From assembly GCF_003987145.1 (NCBI RefSeq), contig NZ_PIPL01000002.1, positions 186,001-250,000 on the forward strand: DNA of 64,000 nt, given 5' to 3'. Position numbers and translations under genes: made by a program. Below, in pieces: positions 53,748-61,871 of this stretch. Below the pieces are notes generated by a model. That model had not been told where the DNA came from. It worked only from the letters and a program-made list of their open reading frames with translations, and ran no database searches. This DNA is from Aliidiomarina minuta. GTDB lineage: Bacteria > Pseudomonadota > Gammaproteobacteria > Enterobacterales > Alteromonadaceae. Position 1 is the stretch's first letter. Every line of letters starts with the position of its first letter.

Positions 53748-54287
53748 GTGCAGATTTGTGAAACGGATAGATTGATTGTAAGGCGGCTGTCCCTCGAGGA
53801 TGTTCCTGCGTTGACGGAAATTCTCAGCGATCCTGAGGTGATGAAACACTCGGTTCGGGGCGTTTGTGATGAGGCCGCTACCCGGGAATTTATTGAGTGG
53901 TCCTTATCCTGTTATGAGTCGCATTGCGCGGGGCCATGGGCATTAATTGATAAGAAATCTTCTGAACTCATAGGCTTCTGCAGTGCCGGGCCAGAAATGG
54001 TCGCTGATGTCGAAGAAATAAGTCTCGGCTATCGGCTTGCCAGACGCTATTGGAATAAAGGGCTGGCATCTGAGGCGGCTAGAGCCGTTCTGAGTTATGT
54101 TTTTACACAGAAACTTTGCAAGTCAGTGGTAGTTATCATAGAGCCCGGGCATCCGGCATCGCTGAAGGTCGCTGAGAAGGCGGGTTTTTCCGGCTTTGAT
54201 GAGCTGGAATTTTATGGTCGTGCGGTGCGTCTATACCGTCTAACCTCTGAGCAATGGGAAACATTGAATGACAATGACAGTAATTAA
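53748..54287 (+). CDS. GNAT-family N-acetyltransferase (RimJ/RimL type)
   Basis: 179 residues. GTG start with AAGGAG 7 nt upstream is preferred over an in-frame ATG 10 codons earlier that lacks one. TDRLIVRRLSLEDVPALTEI (N-terminal strand), GYRLARRYWNKGLASEAARA (acetyl-CoA pyrophosphate loop R/Q-x-x-G-x-A), and AEKAGFSGFDELEFYGR. Substrate unknown: alternatives include aminoglycosides or ribosomal protein N-termini. It overlaps the next gene by 20 nt. Confidence 0.82.
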   Translation: MQICETDRLIVRRLSLEDVPALTEILSDPEVMKHSVRGVCDEAATREFIEWSLSCYESHCAGPWALIDKKSSELIGFCSAGPEMVADVEEISLGYRLARRYWNKGLASEAARAVLSYVFTQKLCKSVVVIIEPGHPASLKVAEKAGFSGFDELEFYGRAVRLYRLTSEQWETLNDNDSN

Positions 54288-54717
54288 GCTAACGAAGTCT
54301 TTGAATACTCGGTTATATTTTGTGCTGATAATCATCGTTGTAGCTGGAGGTTATGGACTTTCATCTTATCCAGACGTTTACGATCATCAATTTGTGGGGT
54401 TTCTAGTATCTGTGAGTACTGCACCTTTTGCCCTCTTGTATTTAATCCTTAATCTGTTTCAGTATTGTATTGCTCCTAAGCACTTCACCTTGGACGTGGT
54501 AAATGGAGTACTTTACTCTGAGCGTGAAAAGGTAAATTTGAATTGTTCTCAGATTGTGAGAATAACCTATATCTTTAAACGGTTTTCATTATCTGTCATG
54601 CAGGGTAAGAAAAAATCAATAAAAACAGGGCTTGTTTATAGCGCTAATATTAATTTAGAAGATATTAGGAGTTATTTTATTAAGTCTGATAGGTTCGAGC
54701 TTTCAGAATATCATTAG
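54268..54717 (+). CDS. Small membrane protein, PH-like
   Basis: 149 residues with two membrane segments (about 15-35 and 45-65) and a soluble beta-rich C-terminal half (FTLDVVNGVLYSEREKVNLN). Similar in layout to the small PH-domain membrane proteins. No name. Start overlaps the acetyltransferase end, so the two are translated together. Confidence 0.55.
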   Translation: MTMTVIKLTKSLNTRLYFVLIIIVVAGGYGLSSYPDVYDHQFVGFLVSVSTAPFALLYLILNLFQYCIAPKHFTLDVVNGVLYSEREKVNLNCSQIVRITYIFKRFSLSVMQGKKKSIKTGLVYSANINLEDIRSYFIKSDRFELSEYH

Positions 54718-54849
54718 TATGCGCTTAAAAATTCTCGACAAAAACGCACAGCGACCGGGCCACCACCATGTTCATGATGCTTCAGTTAGTAAACGGGCTC
54801 GTACGGTAAAGGTGAACATCCCACGCCCGGCAGGGCAAAGTAAACCAAC

Positions 54850-55677
54850 CTAGAATACGTAAATGAACCCAATGCCTATTTCGGCCTCGTAGTTGCTGCG
54901 AGCGATGGGGCTAGAGCGAACCTCACTGCTAAAGTGTTCGTACAGTGCTTCGCCGTAAATCTGCCAGTTGTCGTTGATGTGGTGGCGATAGTTGAAATCG
55001 ACTCCCACTGAGCGCAGGCCACTGCTTACCCGGGTTTCGTTCAACCCTGATGCCGCTGATTGCTGTGCGGTGATGCCGAAATCTTTATTGGCAAATTCGC
55101 TGTCGTGAAACACGGCCACTAGGTTCGCTTCGAGCCCGGAGCCGTCGAGTTGGTCACCGAAGCGGCGACCGACACCAAATAAGCCCAGGTTGCCGTTTTC
55201 GCCGGTGACCAAGCGGCCAACCAACCAGTAACGCCAGTCGGCACTGAACGCATGGCGTGCTTGTAATACGAGTTCCAGCCCTTCATCGCCGTCACCAAGG
55301 CCATCCAGATAGCCCTTGTCGGAATCACTTTCTTCACGGCCTTCCTCAAAGCCCACCAGAGCCTCAAGTAGCCAGGTATCAGCACGAAGGCCACGCCAGC
55401 CGATGGCTTCACCGGCAAAATAGAAAATGTTGTTCCCCCGGCGCCACTGCAATGCACCGGCAGGGTCGACTTCAAAGCCAAATTCGTCCGACCCTTCGTA
55501 GGCGGTTTCATATTCAATGCCAAGGCCTAATCCGAGCGCCCAGCCGTCTTCACCTCGGGTGAAGTCGTCCTGTGAAGGTAAAGGCACCATCGCTGTTCGT
55601 TCTTCTTGCGCTAAGGCAGTTTGAGATAAAAAGCCCTGTAGGAGCAGGACCGACAGTAAACTTGTGAATGTTTTCAT
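54850..55677 (-). CDS. MipA/OmpV-family outer-membrane protein
   Basis: 275 residues. Start ATG at MKTFTSLLSVLLLQGF, with a signal peptide of about 22 residues (cleavage near ALAQ-EE). Mature part begins WALGLGLGIEYETAYEGSDE, the MipA/OmpV opening, and has the barrel strands ending YEAEIGIGFIYVF with the terminal F. The MipA scaffold binds MltA and PBP1B in E. coli; here its partners are unknown. Single gene. Confidence 0.85.
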   Translation of the reverse strand: MKTFTSLLSVLLLQGFLSQTALAQEERTAMVPLPSQDDFTRGEDGWALGLGLGIEYETAYEGSDEFGFEVDPAGALQWRRGNNIFYFAGEAIGWRGLRADTWLLEALVGFEEGREESDSDKGYLDGLGDGDEGLELVLQARHAFSADWRYWLVGRLVTGENGNLGLFGVGRRFGDQLDGSGLEANLVAVFHDSEFANKDFGITAQQSAASGLNETRVSSGLRSVGVDFNYRHHINDNWQIYGEALYEHFSSEVRSSPIARSNYEAEIGIGFIYVF

Positions 55678-55935
55678 GGTGATTTTTTCCAGTGTGCGCC
55701 CAGACACCAGGCGCCCGAGACTGTGGTTATTTTTTAAGTATACGAGCAATTCGGGAAAAGCGATCTTAGATTAGAGTTCTAATTTTAATGTCTTATTTGC
55801 TGTTTTCTTGCAAACTGTTTGAGCACGATATGTTTCGTGGCAATATGTTTGTCTTAGACGCAACTGGTGGTTCAACTACAAGGAACTTATGTACATGCCA
55901 AAAAACCTGAAAATGACCGAAGCCCTGGATTAACA

Positions 55936-56448
55936 ATGAGTCTTGGTAACCGAATTACCGACAAATTAAACAGCATAGAAAACTTCATTGCTAAAGCTCC
56001 AGCTTACCTGTTTCCGGTTAAGATATTGGGCTGGATAGTATTATTTGCTGCGTTGATTACTACTAATTTTATCGCAATTTTTAAATGGCCTTTTTCTGCC
56101 ATTTCCAAAAAGTTGAATAGAAAAGAATTGGTTGTAGGAGACCCTGTTAATGTAAGTTCAGCTGATGAGCTGCAAGAGCTGATCTCTGGGCAGGGCACTG
56201 TGTTAGTGGACTTTTGGGCGCAATGGTGTGGTCCTTGTCTGTTAATGGACAAGGCGATTACTAGCCTGGCAAAGGAGTATTCTGGCAAGGTGGTTGTGGC
56301 TAAAATTGATGTGTCTCTGAGCTCAAAACTCAGTAAGTTATATGCAGTAAGGGGTTTACCAACCGTTATAGTCTTTAAAAATGGCAGTGAACTAGTTAGA
56401 AAAAGCGGCTCAATGACTAAAAGCCAACTGAAAGAATTACTTAGATAA
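55936..56448 (+). CDS. Membrane-anchored thioredoxin
   Basis: 170 residues. Basic amphipathic start, a membrane helix (about 30-50, ILGWIVLFAALITTNFIAIF), then a thioredoxin domain with VDFWAQWCGPCLLMDKAIT (WCGPC) and the cis-Pro RGLPTVIVFKNG. The domain's orientation (cytoplasmic or periplasmic) is not fixed. An earlier GTG would add 23 residues. Its last residues ELVRKSGSMTKSQLKELLR reappear, slightly changed, in the fragment at 47799. Confidence 0.85.
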   Translation: MSLGNRITDKLNSIENFIAKAPAYLFPVKILGWIVLFAALITTNFIAIFKWPFSAISKKLNRKELVVGDPVNVSSADELQELISGQGTVLVDFWAQWCGPCLLMDKAITSLAKEYSGKVVVAKIDVSLSSKLSKLYAVRGLPTVIVFKNGSELVRKSGSMTKSQLKELLR

Positions 56449-56491
56449 TAATTCTGCTGTGGGATTTTGTGATGGTGGCTGAACTGCTGCT

Positions 56492-57133
56492 TCAGTTCCG
56501 AAAGCGTTTTTTTGTCAGGTGCGAGAGGCCACTAAACTCCAAGCTGGCTGCTTTGTCGGTGTTGAGAAAGCTCTGCAATGCGGTGAGGGTGGTCTCTGGT
56601 CGGTTGGTGTCTGGTCTGGCGTCGTGCATTAATACGATATCCCCTGGTTTTAATGCTGCGAGACGTCGGCTTACTCCAGCTAAGGTTCCCCATGCGCCCC
56701 AGTCGATAACGCTGCGATTCCACAACACGGTATGTAACTGTAACGCTCTGGCTTCCTGTAGGGTGGCTGGTCGGATGCGGCCGTAGGCGGGGCGGAACAG
56801 GCTGGGAGGGTTTCCGGTAATGTTGGCTAGCGTATGGTAGCAGCGGTGCAATTCTTCACGGGCTTCGGCTTGGCGTAACCGCCAGGGATGAGCGTGGGAG
56901 TAGCTGTGAATACCTATATCGTGTCCAGCCTCCGCTGTCTGGCGTACCAGCTCTGGATAGGCCGCACAGGCATCGGCGAGCACGAAAAAACTGGCTTTGA
57001 TCTGATGCTGCGCGAGTATATCCAGTAGGGAGGGTGTAAAACGGGGATCCGGGCCATCGTCGAAGGTTAGATAGACCTGTGACTCAGACCGACGCCCCCG
57101 GCTGGTGATGTTAAGAAAACCGTTGGGCCACAT
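56492..57133 (-). CDS. Polysaccharide deacetylase (NodB/CE4)
   Basis: 213 residues. CE4 motifs: QVYLTFDDGPDPRFTPSLLD (TFDDG), GIHSYSHAHPW (HSxxH), LFRPAYGRI (RPxxG), and DIVLMHDARPDTNR (H). No signal peptide: basic residues only, so it is likely cytoplasmic or membrane-linked. Overlaps the gene before it by 23 nt, implying translational coupling. End of the VTT-GT-YkoP-CE4 operon. Confidence 0.88.
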   Translation of the reverse strand: MWPNGFLNITSRGRRSESQVYLTFDDGPDPRFTPSLLDILAQHQIKASFFVLADACAAYPELVRQTAEAGHDIGIHSYSHAHPWRLRQAEAREELHRCYHTLANITGNPPSLFRPAYGRIRPATLQEARALQLHTVLWNRSVIDWGAWGTLAGVSRRLAALKPGDIVLMHDARPDTNRPETTLTALQSFLNTDKAASLEFSGLSHLTKKRFRN

Positions 57134-57701
57134 GGGAGCGCTCTCCTTCGACGTTATTATGCAGCTGTGCAGGTGTTAGCCAGAACTGATGGGGTACTAG
57201 CTGACCATTCTGGTGAGCCTGCAGTTGCGGAAAAAGGGCTAACAACAACAGCCGGAAGTGCCAGTGCAATAGCTTCCGTCGCCAGCCTGCCGGCAACGGA
57301 TGGCTCTCAAAGCCCACTTTGTCACCATGAGTTTTAAACCAGGTCACCCCTGTGATGGCTTTTATTTCATGGGGTGCGGTCTGGGTCTGCAGGTTCTCGC
57401 TTAGCCGTGCCATAGATTGTATGAGCGCTTTCCCAAAAGACCAGACCACGCGACGAGAGGAGGTTTTCTCACTGCGATCGTGTAACCGAGCCATAAAGTC
57501 GTTGTTAAAATGCAGCACCAGAATTGCATCACCCTCGGTCACTTGGGTTCCATCCCGGAATACCCTTGGGTCCCCCTGGTAGTACTGCCTTTTTATCAGC
57601 AAAAAATCATCAACCGGCTCTAGTCGATGCAAGCGACGGTAGGCTCTGTCGTAGCTTAGGTAACAGGTGTTCAAAAGTCGCCAGGCATATGATCTGAACA
57701 T
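57111..57701 (-). CDS. YkoP-like protein
   Basis: 196 residues from the ATG giving MFRSYAWRLLNTCYLSYDRA (an upstream start would overlap the glycosyltransferase). Amphipathic or membrane-associated start, then LKRQYYQGDP-type substrate region, ILVLHFNNDFMARLHDRSEK, ITGVTWFKTHGDKVGFES. This matches, from memory, the YkoP-type protein linked to polysaccharide deacetylase and MGDG-like glycosyltransferases in other bacteria. Function unknown. Third of four genes. Confidence 0.6.
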   Translation of the reverse strand: MFRSYAWRLLNTCYLSYDRAYRRLHRLEPVDDFLLIKRQYYQGDPRVFRDGTQVTEGDAILVLHFNNDFMARLHDRSEKTSSRRVVWSFGKALIQSMARLSENLQTQTAPHEIKAITGVTWFKTHGDKVGFESHPLPAGWRRKLLHWHFRLLLLALFPQLQAHQNGQLVPHQFWLTPAQLHNNVEGERSHVAQRFS

Positions 57702-57717
57702 GATTTCAATCCCTGAT

Positions 57718-59052
57718 TTACTGGTTAATAGTGGGCGCTGCGGTTGGGCTGTGCGAAGCCGGCAAGCGGGCGATAATACGCAGAGCGACCTGTTCTGCCG
57801 CATTGCGAAGACCTGTCTGATAGGCACGTTTTTGCATGGCAGCGAGTATTTCAGGTTCGGCGAATAAGTGTTCTAAGCGAGCTGATAGCTGCGCGGGCGA
57901 TAGTTTATCTCCTATGCCTTGCTGTTTTAAAAACCGGATGTTATGTGCTTCCTGACCGCCCAGTGAGCAGGTAGCGAAGAAGGGGCGTCCACACGCCAGC
58001 GCCTCGCTTACTGATAAACCCCCGGGTTTGCCTACTACAACATCGGCTGCGGCAATAAGCTGCGCCATATTTTCTACCCAGTCGAAGAGCACTATCTGAG
58101 AAGGGTAAGTTTCCTGCAAAGCTTGCAAACTGGGGCTGCCAATGTCGACATTGCCGGCGGTGACTAGTATTTGCAGGTCATTTCCGGCTTTGCACAAGCA
58201 TTCCAGGGTTGGCACCAGACCAATTCCATACTGGCCGCCGGTCACCAGCACGGTCGGCTTACGGAGATTTAATTTCAATGCGGCTCGTGCCTCGCTCTGA
58301 GACGGGGGATTATCGAATTGCCGGTCCAGAGGAATGCCCGTCTTATAGATACTGTCTGGGGGTACGCCCCACGCCAACAATTGATCGGCAACGGCCTGGG
58401 AAGGTACGCAATACCCATCGGTAGTCGGTTTTACCCACACTTTTTGCAGGCCATAGTCGGTGAGTACGCCCAGCGATGGGATATCACTGAACTGTTGTTT
58501 TCGTTTCAGTTGAGAAAACAGCGCAGCGGGGTACATTTGTGTGGCTACGACAACGTCAGGAGCGATATTTTCTACCCGTTCTTTCATGCGGTGTAACAGC
58601 ACCGTTCGTATGAGCAGTAGTAAGCTGCGTAGCATGATTGAATAACTGCTTCTCTCGTCCTGGTTAACCAGCAAATGGACATAACTATTTAATAGCGCAC
58701 TATCCAGATTATGTGGGCTGATAGGCAGCCAACGGGTCTGCTGGGGAAACCAGTGCCTCTGCTGGTCTGCTAAGAATTGTTTAATGCCTTCGTCTAAAGG
58801 GGCCTCGCCGCTGAGCTGTTGCCAGACTGCTTTGTCGAGATCATAAAGCTTCTGATAATAGTCCGGATAGTCCTGGGTCATTCGAAGATAACTACCCTTT
58901 ACCGCTGCGGCGACTTTTTCATCCATCAGCGACCACAAATCCAGGTATTCGCAGCTTAGAGTTGGAAAATGGTCTTGTAACGCTTGCTCCACTGCATTGG
59001 CGGCACGAATATGACCGAAACCTAACTGCGACGTAAGAAATAATACTTTCAT
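57718..59052 (-). CDS. MGDG-synthase-like glycosyltransferase (GT28/GTB)
   Basis: 444 residues, a GT-B fold. N-terminal LTSQLGFGHIRAANAVEQAL (MGDG_synth N-domain, G-H loop), then the C-terminal nucleotide-sugar domain: VLVTGGQYGIGL, QILVTAGNVD, LFDWVENMAQLIAAADVVVG and VGKPGGLSVSEALACGRPF (the G-G-x-S/T-x-x-E signature). Closest type is processive diacylglycerol glycosyltransferase (UgtP/MGD), so lipid glycosylation is the best guess; acceptor is unknown. Stop to next gene 16 nt. Confidence 0.82.
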   Translation of the reverse strand: MKVLFLTSQLGFGHIRAANAVEQALQDHFPTLSCEYLDLWSLMDEKVAAAVKGSYLRMTQDYPDYYQKLYDLDKAVWQQLSGEAPLDEGIKQFLADQQRHWFPQQTRWLPISPHNLDSALLNSYVHLLVNQDERSSYSIMLRSLLLLIRTVLLHRMKERVENIAPDVVVATQMYPAALFSQLKRKQQFSDIPSLGVLTDYGLQKVWVKPTTDGYCVPSQAVADQLLAWGVPPDSIYKTGIPLDRQFDNPPSQSEARAALKLNLRKPTVLVTGGQYGIGLVPTLECLCKAGNDLQILVTAGNVDIGSPSLQALQETYPSQIVLFDWVENMAQLIAAADVVVGKPGGLSVSEALACGRPFFATCSLGGQEAHNIRFLKQQGIGDKLSPAQLSARLEHLFAEPEILAAMQKRAYQTGLRNAAEQVALRIIARLPASHSPTAAPTINQ

Positions 59053-59062
59053 AGCTATGTCC

Positions 59063-59779
59063 TTATGAGCTCATATGACTGACCGACCTGGCATATTTGG
59101 TGAGTGCCAGTAAAACAATTGAAAAGACGATTCCCAGTCCGATCATGCTGTATTCCCAGGTGCCGAATGAGTCTTCGGCGCTGTAGATAGTCCGGCCTGC
59201 GACTCCAAAGTACACGAGGAGCAGAGTTAAGGGGGCGCTCCCCAGAAAGGTCCCCCACAGATACGATCGTAAGTCGGTGCAGGCCGCACCGTACAGGTAG
59301 TTATGAAGGCTAAAGGGAACCAGAGGGTTCACTCGCAATAAACTGATTATCCTGATGTCGCTACTTGTCAGCAGGCGCATGGATTTGGAGTGGGATGAAG
59401 TACGAAAGCAATCATGGCTAAGCCCCTTGCGATTAATGAAGTGACGTGTGATTAAGAAACTGATTAAAGCGCCAGTATTTACTGCTATAAGCGAGATGAC
59501 TGAGCCTTGCCAGAAACCAAAAAACAGCCCTGCAGTTACCGCAAAGGGGGATAGCGGTGCCATCAGAACAACGGCCAGAGCATAGACCCCGATGAGTGTC
59601 AGGCTGGCCACCCAGCCTTGATTATCAAGCAGACTCTGCAATAGATCCTGCAATTGCTCGTTGGGAACAGTGAACATCAGAGCCGCTATGGTTACAAAAA
59701 AAACTGACGCTCCCACTAACTGCCAGCGCGCCAGTTTGGCCGGGGATATGCTCGTGTTACGAAAAAATATTTTTTGCAT
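59063..59779 (-). CDS. VTT/DedA-type membrane protein (TVP38/TMEM64)
   Basis: 238 residues. Membrane segments at about 20-40, 60-80, 85-108, 110-130, 160-190 and 208-228. Family pattern LAPLSPFAVTAGLFFGFW-like (VLMAPLSPFAVTAGLFFGFW), then RVNPLVPFSLHNYLYGAA (the R-x-x-P-x-x-P loop) and LWGTFLGSAPLTLLLVYFG. VTT proteins act in lipid scrambling or carrier recycling. It starts 10 nt before the glycosyltransferase: one operon of four. Confidence 0.85.
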   Translation of the reverse strand: MQKIFFRNTSISPAKLARWQLVGASVFFVTIAALMFTVPNEQLQDLLQSLLDNQGWVASLTLIGVYALAVVLMAPLSPFAVTAGLFFGFWQGSVISLIAVNTGALISFLITRHFINRKGLSHDCFRTSSHSKSMRLLTSSDIRIISLLRVNPLVPFSLHNYLYGAACTDLRSYLWGTFLGSAPLTLLLVYFGVAGRTIYSAEDSFGTWEYSMIGLGIVFSIVLLALTKYARSVSHMSS

Positions 59780-60054
59780 AAGGTAGTTCCGGTAATAATC
59801 TGTTTTTACAATGCACGGTGCTCTGCGGCTGGACTCCTAAAGCATAGACAGGGATCTTGGTCACTACCAATCAACGGGATTGTTTAGCGACAGGGAACCC
59901 CCCTTGAAATAACACCTCAAGTTTTTTTGTTGTAGAAAAAACACCCTGCGCCGATAACCTAACTGAACTGTAATGATAGTTCTTATTTTCAGTTACTTAA
60001 GCGCATTCACGTGAATCCGTTTCTTACATACTCAGGGTCTCAAGAGGTATCGCC

Positions 60055-61677
60055 ATGTTCAGGAACATTAAGATAGGACTTCGCTCAGCTGTGTTTTTCA
60101 CGGCTATTGGAGTTATTTTTATCATCACGGGGATTTTTGCGATTACCCAGCTCGAACGTATGTATGGCGAAACTGAAGAGATTGTGGATATTCGGGTTCC
60201 GAGCATGATGGCTGCTGCTGATCTGTATCGTGAATTCCTGAGAGTACGCCTTGATGCGACCAACGCTATTGTGGCTACCAGTCCGGAAGAACGGGCACCA
60301 GCCCAGGAGCGTTTAGACGAACGCTGGCAAGGGATGAATGACCAGATTAATGTATTTCGGGACTTGCTTCAGGACAGTCAGGATCGCGCTATTTTTGACA
60401 ATTTTTTAGATACCCAGAGAGACTATCGAGCACTGGTTAACAACATTATAGAAGCTGCGGCGCAAGGCGACTCAGCGCAGGTAGCACGTTTGCGTGAGCA
60501 GCAAATCCCGCCTTTGGTGAACGAGATCAGAGATCAAATCGTAGAACTGACGGCATTGTATGACCAGCGCATGGCTGCCGACGTCGAGGAGGCGAATGCA
60601 ATAGTTAATGCTGGGCGTCTGGCCATTATTATCGCTATTATTATTGCGCTTGCTTTAATGTCAGCCATGGCTGTAGTTCTGACCCGTAGTATTGTCAATC
60701 CTATGCGAGAAGCGGTAACGAATGCGCAGGTTATTGCTGATGGTGACTTGACCCGGGTGATTGAAATTGATGGCAAAGACGAAGCGACTGAACTGCTGAC
60801 GGCATTGCAGGGTATGCAGCAGAATCTGCGTGATTCCATTCGCATGATTGGCGACTCTTCGGCACAGCTGGCTTCTACTTCAGAAGAGCTGAGCTCGGTC
60901 ACTGAAGACTCAACCCGCAGTCTGCATGAACAAAGCGCTGAGCTGGAACAGGCAGCAACGGCGGTTAATGAGCTCACCGCAGCGATTGAAGAAGTGGCCC
61001 GCAATGCTCAGGACACCTCAGGAGAATCGGATGCTGCCGATAGCCAGGCACAACTAGGCCGTGAACGGGTAGAGACAACGGTGTCGACAATAGAAGGTCT
61101 GGTAAATGAAATTCAGACTTCGGCGAGCAATATCGAAACACTGGCAACAAAAGTGGATGACATTACCAAAGTTCTGGATGTGATTGGTGGCATTGCAGAG
61201 CAGACTAACTTATTGGCCCTTAATGCGGCGATTGAAGCGGCTCGGGCGGGTGAGTCTGGTCGTGGTTTTGCTGTGGTAGCAGATGAAGTGCGCGCCCTGG
61301 CGCACCGTACTCAGCAATCAACAAAAGAGATTGAGGGCATGGTGGCGGCGGTGCAGCAGTCGAGCTCAGATTCAGTAAAAGGTATGCAGTTGAGTTCGTC
61401 ACAGGCCAATAAAACACTGGAGATTGCGCGTTCTGCAGGCGAAGCGTTGCAGCAGATTACCCATTCAGTGGCGCAAATCAGTGAACGCAACACTTCAATC
61501 GCGAGTGCCGCGGAAGAGCAGGCCCAGGTGGCGAAAGATGTGGATAAGAACCTGGTCAACATTCAGGATCTGTCCGGTCAGACGTCATCAGGTGCGAATG
61601 AGACCAGCGCGTCCAGTCAGGAACTGGCGCGTTTAGCGGGTGATTTAAATGAGCTGGTGAATCGCTTTAAGGTGTAA
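60055..61677 (+). CDS. Methyl-accepting chemotaxis protein
   Basis: 540 residues. N-terminal membrane helix (about 10-30), periplasmic 4HB_MCP-type helix bundle (about 33-188, TDLYREFLRVRLDATN-like), second helix (about 192-214), HAMP (about 215-268), then the signalling coiled coil. The conserved tip IGGIAEQTNLLALNAAIEAA and GRGFAVVADEVRALAHRTQQ is present. The EEVARNAQDT region holds likely methylation sites. No C-terminal NWETF-type pentapeptide. Ligand unknown. A terminator closes it. Confidence 0.94.
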   Translation: MFRNIKIGLRSAVFFTAIGVIFIITGIFAITQLERMYGETEEIVDIRVPSMMAAADLYREFLRVRLDATNAIVATSPEERAPAQERLDERWQGMNDQINVFRDLLQDSQDRAIFDNFLDTQRDYRALVNNIIEAAAQGDSAQVARLREQQIPPLVNEIRDQIVELTALYDQRMAADVEEANAIVNAGRLAIIIAIIIALALMSAMAVVLTRSIVNPMREAVTNAQVIADGDLTRVIEIDGKDEATELLTALQGMQQNLRDSIRMIGDSSAQLASTSEELSSVTEDSTRSLHEQSAELEQAATAVNELTAAIEEVARNAQDTSGESDAADSQAQLGRERVETTVSTIEGLVNEIQTSASNIETLATKVDDITKVLDVIGGIAEQTNLLALNAAIEAARAGESGRGFAVVADEVRALAHRTQQSTKEIEGMVAAVQQSSSDSVKGMQLSSSQANKTLEIARSAGEALQQITHSVAQISERNTSIASAAEEQAQVAKDVDKNLVNIQDLSGQTSSGANETSASSQELARLAGDLNELVNRFKV

Positions 61678-61708
61678 ATCAGGCAGTATTTAAAATACGA
61701 AAGGTTAA

Positions 61709-61738
61709 AAAATGAGCGCCGATGCGCTCATTTTTTTT
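61709..61738 (+). terminator. Rho-independent terminator after the MCP gene
   Basis: Perfect stem AAAATGAGCGC / GCGCTCATTTT with CGAT loop followed by T8. Confidence 0.9.
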
Positions 61739-61871
61739 AATATTAACAATTTACTATATCTTTCATAATAACCCGAAGTAAATAGGTTGCTTACCGATTG
61801 TGGTTTCTGGATACTGTTACTATGACAATAATTGATAGTAAGTGTTAACTAACACCTTTCAAGCCGGATAT

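Noticed and set aside
55119..55523. 134-codon minus-strand ORF inside the MipA gene
   Set aside because: Lies in another frame of an outer-membrane protein gene with a clear signal peptide and barrel end; shadow ORF.
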